This document shows, piece after piece, positions 10,737-22,700 of a DNA stretch of 64,000 nt. Made by a program: the position numbers and the translations under genes. The first letter of the stretch is position 1. Each line of letters starts with the position of its first letter. Under the pieces are notes generated by a model. It saw only the letters and a list, made by a program, of their open reading frames with translations. It did no database searches and was not told the origin of the DNA. The stretch is from Notospermus geniculatus. Taxonomy: Eukaryota > Nemertea > Pilidiophora > Heteronemertea > Lineidae. The stretch is taken from assembly GCA_002633025.1 (NCBI GenBank), contig NMRB01000078.1, forward strand, positions 272,470 to 336,469, given 5' to 3'.

Positions 10737-13700
10737 GTAAGTACATCCATATTGGTTTTATGTCAAATATAATATAGGCCTACTTTGTATAGGAAGGCCT
10801 GCTAGGGGATTCTATCCCCACTCCTGTTGCATTTCGCTCTTTCGCTAGGAGACAAGGGCGTTTCCAAAGAAATGTTGCCGCTTTATGTCATAAATCGCTA
10901 TCGGGTTGTCCATTGCAATGGACATGGGACAAGTTGAAATATACAACGTCCGGAGTACAGTAATAGATAACATGAGTTGGCGCAGGGCTGGTCACACTCC
11001 CAGAAGGTCAAGGGTTCGATTCTATCATATTCAAGTCGGTTCGCATGCCTGGGCTGTCATATTTCTAAAGACGCGTCCAGGACAAATCGCGTGTCGTATT
11101 GTGTCGTCCTCAGCGCCTGTCCTCGCTTCAATAAAACATAAAAAATCTACATTGTTACCAACATGTGTACTTTATAGACATCGCAAAATGAAAGGTGTTC
11201 ATCTTTTATTTTAACCGACGCCATGGTTCACTCTCCCCTCCATATTTTACCACAATACATGTATTTTTTATATTCGCGAACGAGCATGCCATTTTCCTGT
11301 CCCAACACCTCTGGGCAAGTTATTTCGCATTGCATAAAACTGAAGTGTTGGAGTAGTTAATAATATCTTTAATTTGTGTGTTCTGCGTTACCAGTTTTGT
11401 TCTGACGGTTTTAACTACCAAGAAACTTTTCTTAATGTTTTAGGGTTAAGAGATATTAAAGATCTTTCATAATCTGCGGATAGAAGTCGTTTCATGAATT
11501 TCCCGTCGAGAAATGAGTCCGTTCTGGTCATCTTGAAATAAGTCATACGGTCACTTCGTCTGCTGACTTGGCTGAACACAGCTTCGTCCGAGGGCGAAGT
11601 GACGAAGCCGTGGCATTCCAAGATCTTCGGAGACGGAGCGCGATCATCCTCCCACAGCAGGGGTTTTTACCTCGCTCCTCTTCATGCGAGTGTATGAAGA
11701 GGAACTATACCAAAGTCCTGCTGTGGGAGGATGGGGCGAGATACGCTTTCGATCCTCCTTCGTTTTATATCATGACTCGGCCCCTGTCAATCGGAATCGT
11801 CTATCGCATATCGCAGGCCGGGGTGGACATAATTACGTCGTCTTTAAAGAGAGCCTCCAGATGGGAAAACAGCAGGTCTAGGCCACTAGGCTGCATTAAT
11901 GCCATCTCTGTCAGCTTCCCATGGAATATCGTGAGATATCTCTGAGAATGGCCCATATCCGTGGACAAGATAAACAACATCGTGTTCAACTGGTCCCTTC
12001 CGCCTATTTCTTTGATTGCGCGGGTTCTATCATGAATCATTCCGTCTGTAACCAGCTTCGGGCCATCAGTCTCCCCCCTCCGAGATGCTTTATTCACCTC
12101 TCTATCAACATTGAATTAAATAACGAAGAGTTGATTATGGTATTGTTGGGCATAATATGAAATCAATTTGAATTGTGGTGTGTGGGGAGATTGTCAATAG
12201 CCTTTGCAATGGCTAAGTGATTTTGCCAGCATGAGTGTAATCAAATTAATTGTGCGAAACGGAGCAGTTCTGACGACGTCATGTCCCTCTGTTCATCATG
12301 GGGCGGTATCTCCGCGGAAACGCATTGAAATCAACCAAAACATCCCCAAACATTGGCGAGGAGCCGAAAATTGGTTCCTCAAAGGAATTTAAAATCTCGT
12401 TTGCGATGTGTCAGGAGTGGTAGTCGGGCAGGAACAGTCCACAACACTCCCACACAGAGAACACACCTTCTGCTCGCAGGGGCAATTATTACCTACCAAA
12501 GCCATTTGCACGACATTACACACGGATTTAATAAGGGTTTCGTACATACAATGCGGAACGAATTGCCATTTCTGGGCCCGGTTGCACGAAACTCACGACA
12601 GCGCTATCTTGGTGTTAGCGCTATCTTCATGTTAGATGACGTAAAAATCCATTGTTCTTTTACGTCATTTAACATCAAGTTAGCGCTAACACCAAGATAG
12701 CGCTGTCGTGAGTTTCGTGCAACCGGGCCCAGGTCTTTAAAAGGCCATCCATTCTGCCAATACTTGTTGACTTTTTGTTGCTATTTTGTTTTTTAAAATG
12801 TCTCAAGGCGCCGCTCCACGTGACAGTTTTCTGTCGAAAGTTTGCTGTCAGATAGTCAATTATTGCTGTCAGACAGCAATAATTGCTGTCATACAGTACT
12901 GTATGACAGAAATTATTGACTATCTGACAGCAAACTTTCGACAGAAAACTGTCACGTGGAGCGGCGCTTTTAATACGAGAAATAATTGAATACAAATAAA
13001 ACAACCACAATAAGAGTAGGCCAATAAACTGTCGTCAGAATAGCGGGACATTTTTCATCTGGGACTACGACCCCATCTCACCGTTTAGCTACAAAAAGTA
13101 CAACAGACCTAACTGCAGAGACAATGCTCCTGGTCGAATGGTCTGTGTCCAGTTACCAGACGACAGACGCGTGAATCAATATGCATCAATCGCTCCACTT
13201 TGTTTCCATGACGACGTGTAAACATCTTGTTTGGTTTGAACAAGGAAAGAAGGAAATTCGATGTTGCTTTGCATTCTATACTTTTGTAGCATCCATCATT
13301 GCTTCAGTTAACTCATTCTGGATGGTAAACCTATCTGTAGTATCACGATATTACACCTGCAGCAGTTGATGTCGTTACCTTCGGCATTTGACGGAGATCG
13401 TCGAAGATAACCCGAAGTTGTCGTGATGTGTCCCGAAAATGGCGCGGAATGCGGCTGATTGATCCCCGCTCAAAGCGATCTTGTGTCAAACATTGAATTC
13501 TTATTTCAAATCAGATAGTGTCGACAAATATCCATGCATTCAGGACAAAGATAACCGAATCAAAATCCAGTTTAATCTCTTTAATCGCTGCTTAGGCTTC
13601 AATCAATTCATTAGCTACGCTTGGCGTGATCTTCAAATAAATCAGGCCAATGCGGGAGGACACTGTATTCGGTGTACAGGCAGCAGTCGACCATAAACTT

Positions 13701-16700
13701 CGCAACAGACTGATCCCGCGTCCTGAGGACACGCGACCAGGCTAAGTTGTTGCCCAAAGCGCGGGCGACGACCTGTCCCACCGCACCGCTTTGCTGACCC
13801 CGTGACTAGCACGGCTGCACTGACTGGTTGCGCTCAACCTGTCGCCACCTGTCCTTAATGTCGATCTGTATGCGACATCTGTGGCGGATAATGGTACCAG
13901 TCTGCACATTGGCCAGCGGACGATCTCACAGAAGTCCATCTCGCGCAACTGGTGGTAAGCTTACTTCAAATCAGGTATAAAGGTATAAAAAAATCTTCTG
14001 AGATCTATGTATATCTATAGATATCTAGGCCTATTCCTCGATGACGGTGTGGCGATTTGGACACACACACTTGTTTCCTTGAGGAGACCTTGTGCGTAGA
14101 GGCCTACCGGTAGGCCTTGCCCCGACTGTATCTGAAATGCATAATAAATCCTAAGCTGTGTGGCTAAGGATTATACTTTACAAATATACATTGTATATGC
14201 TTTTTACGAGGACTACATAATGCTCGCGTAAAATGGTGTGTTGTATTATCAGGGGGCGTGTTAAAGAGGAATTCCACTGTCATCACACACTTGATAATTT
14301 TTGTAAAAATACACTCATCCCTCGTGTTCATCCTCAGACAGCAGATTGATGGGATATCTTTCCGATAAAACAGCCTCCCGACGACGACATTTGTTGCGCG
14401 TTTTGTACCGCTTTCTGTCGTCTGCTAATTTCCGCAATTTCGTCGGCAATCACCGGAGATGACGTCATAAACTGAATACCAGAACCGTCCACTTCGCAAA
14501 GACGGCCGGACGGACTTTTCTGCCTTCACTGCTTTTATTAGTTTCTTCTATCTATATATAAACTCTGTTTCTGATCATTCTTTAGGGCGCAACAGCTATG
14601 ACTTTGGTAAGTTTAGGACAGGTAGCCCTCTCACAGTAGCCACGGACCTCCAGCTGAGGAGCTCCACCTATTGCTAAACCACTTCCTTCTCCCTTTTCCT
14701 CGCATGTAGTTCCTCCTTAGGGTAGTAGTAGGGACGATCGATGGCCTCTTCTTTAAAATTCCTCGTAACAACGCCATCTAGTTGTTAGATAGGCCACATC
14801 CAGCGCGGGTGTTCCCGATTCGTATGTACTGTGTCACGAGTCCGATATCCTGCGGTATATTGATGGTTCCTCGCTCCCTACGTCACGGCACACATGCGTG
14901 GTGACGAAGAGAGCGAGCGTTGAGAACGACTGATTACCAAAAGCCTGCCGCACACTGGAGCTATCTGCTGAGCAAAAAGTCATTCGAGACTTTTTGCTCA
15001 GCAGATAGCTCGCGTGTGCGCGTAATTTTCGGTGCGTTTTTTGCCTCGCGAGGCAGATAGCTCGCGTGTGCGCGTATTTTTCGGTGAGCTATCATCATCT
15101 GCTGAGCAAACGGTCTCGAATGACGTTTGCTCAGCAGATAGCTCCAGTGTGCGGCAGGCTTAACAATGGTATAGGAGATTTAACCGCCTGAGGTTCACTT
15201 CCACAATTTAGGGTACTTTAAAATGGGGGTAGCACTTTGCAACCTAGGTAGACCCCGCAATGAACTCGTGGGGTCAGGATCTCCGTCGTTGATCACGGAT
15301 AGACGGGAATCTCCCGTCGGTCTGTGAAGACAGTTCATACGAATCGCCTAATTCGCCCTCCGGCGGAAACTACCTCGGTTGAAATACGTGTATGACTTGA
15401 GGTATAGACATCAGTTTACATTTGTACCTCATGACTTGTACATAAAAACCATCACAATATTCCTTGTACTGTCAACAACGATTTCTGCTCCACTAGTTTT
15501 ATGACTCGTTGAACGCTTTATAAACAGATATCAACCCACTGAACCGTCACGTGGCCGGGATCAGGCAGGATAACAAATCATTCACCTCCATCATAAAGAA
15601 ATCAAACTATGTAAAATATCATCATTATAGGATTTCCTTTATGATATGATAGAGTGATTACTACCGGGGCAAAACGGAAAATGACGGGATCGCGACAGCG
15701 AATCACCCTCGGGTGACGTACGAACAAAACCCGGTGTGACAGGAATCTAACTCCTGCTGCCCTAGAATTCCGAACATGACAGATGAGATGTGGTGTCATA
15801 TCTTACTCCCCTTACTTCAAAATTGTCATCACTAGGTTTCTTTCGCAGGGAGCCGAGCTGAGGTCGTGGATAGGGATGAGATACAGAGCCGGGTGTCGTC
15901 CAGGCTCTCCAGGGCCTCCGTTCAGTCCAGGTTAGAAGTGGATGAGGTAGGTTGATCACGAGGCAGGAAAAACGCTTTGAGGGGAGACGGGGAAGTACGC
16001 AGTTCAAAGCATAATTCAATTCTTAAATCTGTCTTAAATCATAATGCCAGCTACCCAAGACGCGTTAGTATTACAACCCATTACAGACGGTGGTACCACC
16101 ACTCATTACAAACACGAAGGACGGTGGTTCCACCACTCATTACAAACACGAAGGACGGTGGTACCACCACTCATTACAAACACGACGGACGGTACCACCA
16201 CTCATTACAAACACGATGGACCGTGGTACCACCACTCATTACAAGCACGACGGACGGTGGTACCACCACTCACTACAAGCACGACAGACGGTGGGACCAC
16301 CACTCATTCAAACACGACGGACGGTGGTACCACCGCGTACCCAACAGTACAGACGTCGGTAGCCAAACACCGCCTACCCAACAGTACAGACGTTGGTGGA
16401 CTACCCATCAACAAACAGGAAAGACGGTGGTACCACCGCCTACCTAGGACCGGACAGACGGTGGTATCATGCACCATCCATTACCTTCCTCTGCCTCTAC
16501 TGACGTCATCTACCTCTTCTTCCAGTTGGAGATGCTGCTGAAAAAGAAAGCCAAAGGTGCCTTCTACGAAATCAGAAAACGATTCAAGGACAACGATCCG
16601 GAACAAAAAGGCAATGTCACTCGGTATGTATTGGTGAGATGGTCAGTCTCTGTCTCTGTCTCTCCCACATCTACCATCTGTCTACCTGTCTCTGTCAAGG

Positions 16701-19700
16701 AGTTGATCGATGGTATTATTGGTCCAACCAATTTAGAGGAAGGGGGCGCAAATTCTAGCTATCGGAGACGAATACAGTTGACGTTGGTTACCGGTCAAAT
16801 GTCGTCTACAGGACACGTCTGCTTGCTTTTTCAGAGAGGCCCTCGCCCGAATAATCATCTCCCTGATCCAGCGTCCAATCAGCCAATCACAGTTCACCAA
16901 GCTCATGGAACGGATCGGTTTTAAAGACAAACTGATCGTCAGCTACACCGAGTTCTGTGCTCAGTTCCGTGAGAGCGAATCGTCAGAGTATCCGCGCTGG
17001 ATGGATCCAGTCCAGAGACACTACCAAGACAAGGTTGTGATGGGGGCCGGGGAGGTGCACTCCAACCTCAAAGAGAAGGTTAGGCAGAGGTAAGTACTGG
17101 CCTAAACTCCCTACGCAGTTGTTTACCGCGCCCCCTTCGGTTTACTCGCTCTCCACAACTGCTTTACTTCGTGGAAGTCGCCGCGTTTGGTCAACAGATG
17201 GCATCAGGGCCTGGCGCGAGTTTTACAGCCTATCAGCACGCTGCTTTCAGAACTCTTTGGCCCGTTGGCAACGGATGTTCTTGTGCTACCATGGCTACGA
17301 ACCGCTCAGCCAATGAAAAAGTGTCTCAGGCCAGCTTGGTTACCGGTTGCTCGGTGCTCTCATTGGTCGACTCTCTCAGCGCCACCTGTTGACCAAACGC
17401 GGCGAATTTTGCGAAGTTAAGCAGTTGTGGAGAGCGAGTAAACCGAAGGGGGCGCGACTCACAACTGCGTAGAGTTTAGTACTGGCCGTCAGCAAAGACA
17501 AGACTGTAGGGGCAAACGGGTTCAACAGGAGACAAGTGTCTCTGGTGTTTGTCTGCAGTCTGAAAGGATGTACTGAATGCTGTTCCTTGAGTTCCCCAGA
17601 AAGGTTTCTGGCGAGAAAAGGGTGATAATGTGAAGCGTTTTGAGAGTGTTTTTTGGTGGAAGGAGCTAAGTTTCACCTTTCGACACGACACCACAGTCAA
17701 TCATGACATAAAACACATGCGTTCCTTCTTCGACAGATTCCTCGACTTGGCCGACTTGATTCCTCAATGCAACCCCGGCGGCTCCGGTCGGATTATGAAA
17801 CACGAATTCCGAAATATGCTCAACAAAAACCTATTTTTTATGGAAGACGACGAATTTGAAAAACTTTGGAGCACGTAAGTGAACGAAGATTTTCAGCGAA
17901 CGCTGCAACCCAGCCGCAGCAAGACATAGGTGTTTCGAGCCAAGTGTGACTCCGTCCTTCATTACTTGGTCATCGACGCAGTGCGTTTCATACGACTGGG
18001 TTTGGAGTCGATACCCGCCTGAGCTCTCAGCTATACTCAGGGCTCGAGCCGCATCCTGCAGGTTCCTGCCTTGTAAAAGAAAGATAGATGCTGCAGTGGC
18101 GGATCCAGGAATTGCCGAACGGGGGGGGCGTGGAATGGGCAAACCCCATTCCCTGAGCGCCGAAGGCGCGAAGCCACGAAAATTTTGGGGTAAAAGTGCC
18201 GGAAACGCGATTTCCTGGCACCTGGGCAGGCCAAATTGAACTTTCTTTTTACTGAAAATTGGGGGTCTGATTATAATGGCTTCGAAAATTATCCGCCACT
18301 GTGCTGGCCCACTCATCCACACCTGGGTTGACTGAGTTTCATGCTCATGGCCACTGTCTGACAATCGAGGCCTTTTGCGGTTGTCCTTGAAAGAGAGTCG
18401 TAGTTCAGTCAGATATTCGATTCGTTTCTCTTTCAGATATGACGAAAATAACACAGGGATCGTGTCCGGGGAGTTCCTTATGAACAAACTTGGAATCAGC
18501 CTGAGAGGAGGGACTGGAAAGTTACAGCCAATTGAGGAAAACAACAGTATGTTTTATCACAAGTTTCGGCCTTGCACCTCATATCAGTGCTATCGCGCCA
18601 TACTCGAGCCCCCAGAATCCTTCTCGGTCAGGAGGATTGGCTGCTTAGCAGTGTAGTGGGTCTGGTGTAGCAGTGTAATGGGTCTGGTGTAGCAGTGTAA
18701 TGGGTCTGTGTAGCAGTGTAGTGGGTCTGGTGTAGCAGTGTAGTGGGTCTGGTATAGCAGTGTAGTGGGTCTGGTGTAGCAGTGTAGTGGGTCTGGTGTA
18801 GCAGTGTAGTGAGTCTGTGTATGTGTAGTGGTGGTGTACCCAGTGTAGTGGGTCATTTCTTCTGAAACACCCCGTAGTAAGCCACGCCCTCGACACGCCA
18901 CCGCACTTGTTTCAAAGGTTGCTCCGTTTCTTGACACCGATTCAACTCTTTCAGGAGAAAACAAGGAGAATGCAGAGCCGCCATCTGGTGGTAGGAAATA
19001 TGAAATAGAAAGAAAAAGATCATTGGATGTGGAGAAATGGCTGAAGAATAAATTCAGGGAAGGTTTCCGTTCCATGAAAGAAAAGTTTGAACAGCATGAT
19101 GTGGAAAACAAGGGAATTGTAAGTGACGCCTGGCGGACATGGTCGGTACTTCTGTCTGTGCCCTAAACGAACTACAAGTTCTCGAAACTTATTCTATATT
19201 GACGAATTGCTTGCCAAACACTCTTGACACAGATTTCTTCATCCGAATTCCAGGTCGGCTTTGATCATTTCTTGGACGTCTTGGCCGAAAACGGGCTTTA
19301 TCTGGAGAAAACGTACTTGAGCAAATTTTTTGCCCGGTGTCAGCTGGAAGTATCGAAAGAGGGCGTTCCGTACCGGGACTTTCTCCATAGATTCCAGGAT
19401 CGAAGTGAAGCTGGCATGCCGCATAATATACTCACAGACCCAAAACATAGGTTTGTTTGTTACTTTTAAATTGTCTCTACCATATTCATAGCCATGTCCG
19501 ACTCCCCGCGTCCCGAATGGTTAGAACTTGTTCGATCACAAGACCAACAGGTGGCGGCACGGTCTAGGATTTCCCTGGACTGACCCCAACTCATCTATGG
19601 CGCGAAGCAGAACAACTTTTTAAATGAACCATAAAATCACATCTTTTTAATGAACCAATGAAATGCACCAAGTGTGTTTTTCATTTCGACGATGAATAGG

Positions 19701-22700
19701 CATGACGCCATGTGCGAAATGGCGCAGGTGTTTCGTCTCCCGTTAATAAAATTTCTTTAACCCTCTCTCATCCAGGTACAATGCGTCCAGATCAGGCAGT
19801 CCAGGAGCCAAGTCGTCCACTAGTTTTCTCGAGTCTCAACTAATGAATATGTTCCAGAGAGACTTCCTTTCTTTACTTGGAATGTTCCAGTGAGTTTCAG
19901 TATTAAAACTAGTTCCACTTTGGTGAGGCGAAACGTCTCATGTCCATCTACGATAAGTAGGCCTAGGCCTACCGCAGTTACATCTAGAAAGGGATACCTT
20001 AGCAACGAAAGTAAAGTGAGAAACGGAGTTGTAACGTTGTTAAACCTCTCCATAGCCAAGGTAACGCTGCATAGCAACGATCGGGCCTCTCCAAAGACGT
20101 CACTAAGAGCTGAACGGCATCTTGAATTCCTGAAAAAAGCTCTTAATCGAGAGATTTGGGCTGTGAAGCGCTTTGAAACTAGGCCATCCCTTTCTAACCA
20201 TTCTCCATGCTGGGAAATTCGCTTTCGCTGAAGGACTCGAAGCGTTTCGAAGGACTCGACGTGTGACGGACCAAAACAACAAACGGTTCATGTCGTCTGC
20301 TTTCTCTTCCAGCAAAATCGACAAATATGGCACCGACCTGATCACACAGGAAGAATTCCGTGCCGCCATTGAGAGCCGTTTCTGTCTCTCCATGACAGAC
20401 GACCAGTTCCGTGGATTGATTGATAAGGTCCCCCTGAACAGAGATGGTCTCGTCAAGTATGCTGACTTCATGGCGCACTTCGACACCAAGTGAGTTAAAC
20501 CACCGTGGAGCAGCCTCAGTCGGCCTTCGTGAGCAAGTCACAATCGATCCTTGCAGAGAAAGAATCTTTGCGTAGACCCTGACTATTCAGGATGACTTGC
20601 AGCAGAAGAGTCGAAAAATCGCCCGCACTCGCGCCAGGCTAAACCCCTAACCTGGGTCAAAAGAAAGACGTATACGTCCAAGACTAAAGATTGGCCTGAG
20701 TCCCCTGTTCTAAGTGTTTTTTTCCGTTTCCTAGGGGCAAAGCACCAAGTCTATTCGAACCAAGAGCAGCACAGGTGGTAGCCGTGAGGACCCCGAGTCC
20801 ACTCCAAGACGGGGCAGAGGAGGTGATGGAGGTGGATGTCCCACCCTCGGAGAAGGTGGTGATCTATGAAGATGAGCTTGTTGATGATTTCCCCAACCAC
20901 CGACCCACGCACATCCTCTTTGCGGTCATCAAGGACCTCATGAAGAGACGTTTCCAGGATATTGAGAGAGGTTTTAGGGAAATTGATGAGTACAACAGCG
21001 GAAAGCTGACACAGGACATGATGTACTTGCTGCTGAAGAGGTAGGATATCCAAGATACGGTGTCTTTCCATTTCGTCCTTTTCCAATTCGCCCTCCAATG
21101 GTTTGGGTTTGGGTTAGGGTTAGGGTTAGGGTTAGCTACAGAGCTTGTAAGGGGGCGTATTGGGAAAGGGCGAAATGGGAATAAACCCCGAGCACTCTCA
21201 GCTCTTGCTCTCCTCCAGAGGATATGACCGAGGGGACACCATGCACAAGAATATGAACACAACAAGTTTGATGAGAAATGGGACCAGTCAAGTGTAGGCC
21301 TATACATTATACCCTCACGTCGGTGCTCGACGTCCCACCCGCTCGAAACGTTTGCTGGCACGCGTGGGAGGAAAGGTAGTCCAAGAAGAAAATGTCCCTG
21401 TTTAATTCACTGGCTGTGTCTTCTTTCGAAAGTGACGTATGCGATGTTTCGCTTGAGTTTCTATAGCGCTGAGGTGAAGGTTATACAAACATGCTCCTGT
21501 CTTCTAGGTTCGACATCCAGCCGGAGATCAGCCGCGGTGAAATCCGGGACCTTTGGGATACCTTCATCACAAATCAGAACAACAGCCTGGAATACTACCA
21601 GTTCATCCGCCATTTTGGATATTCCCTCCGCTCTGCTGCGTTCCCGAATGCGAAGGTCTGTCCGCCGAGGAAGGGGGATTCTGACATGATGATGAGGTCG
21701 AGGAAACTGAACGCGGCATCTGACATGCTGCAGGACAACGTCAGAGCAAAGGTAGGCGGGCAGCTGGACACCTCGTGTCAATAGCGCCGGAGTTTTGACC
21801 AATTAGCATGTTGGGTTCGATTCTATCCGTTACTTGAGACATTTGGCAGGACGTCTTCCGTCGCGAACGGACGCAAGGAGCGAAATCCATGGAAATGCAG
21901 TCACATTTCCTCTGATTTCTCCCGACTCCTGTCGTCTGCGGAGTGACACGGAAAACGTCCCTCCGACGGTCTCCATCATCCATTGCCGACACAAGTCATG
22001 ATGCCCGACTTTCTCTTTCTCTCCACAGATTGAGTATCTCTGGGATGAGCTCAGACAGGAATTCCTTGGGATGGACCCCCATCGCACGGGTTTTGTGGAT
22101 ATAGACACGTTCAAGGAAATTCTTATTGATCTCAATATCCATCTGAGTGACTATGAACTGGACAAGATAAGCCAGCAGTTTGACCTGAAGAGAGATGGGA
22201 GGTAAGTGAAGGAGAGAGCGCCTAGGACCACGTGATGATGGAGGCGATGTATACGGTGTCGATGCAAGGACGCCATTGTCGTTCCTCGGGACGTCCAGGG
22301 GCGCATCGATGGTACTGAATCAGTCACGAACCTTGACGAGTTAAGCAAATGCATCCCTCCTCCTGTCGCAACCCCGAACCAACCATCTCCATCTTTGTTT
22401 ACAGAGTATCTTACATCGACCTTCTGAAGCCTTACGCCCTCAAACGGCAGACATGGCGTCATGGTAACGACATGTTAGCCCTTCTAACCCACCCCGCACC
22501 GGAATTACCCATCACTGATATCGTGGAACCTCCACAGAAAGGACTTTACGGAATCACAGCTCAGTTACGACAAAAGGTGGGTAATACGATAGTTTGGGTT
22601 AATGCCTGGCTTTCACTGACGCTACGAATGTCCCGAATCGCCCCGAATCTGAAATTTTCCAATTCGTGGTTAATCGGCTTGAAAAATATGCCGAATGTCA

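Larger units (their letters stand above)
10737..15848 (+). other. Intron 1 of EFCAB6-like copy 2
   Basis: Non-coding; starts at GTAAGT. It includes a tRNA-like SINE piece near 10,968-11,030 (B box GGGTTCGATTC), the foldback at 11,645 and the duplicated block with three copy-2-only foldbacks. Confidence 0.7.
11672..22103. repeat. Tandem duplication 1, copy 2
   Basis: Longer than copy 1 mainly because it carries five foldback or terminal-inverted-repeat insertions absent from copy 1 (12,574; 12,805; 14,941; 17,103; 18,094). Confidence 0.9.

Noticed and set aside
15977-16541. Matching repetitive ORFs in copy 2
   Set aside because: Same minisatellite; no start context, splice logic or known domain.
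18590-19111. Minus-strand ORF with HCYTRPTTLL repeats
   Set aside because: Antisense reading of the 22-bp minisatellite and of real exon 7.
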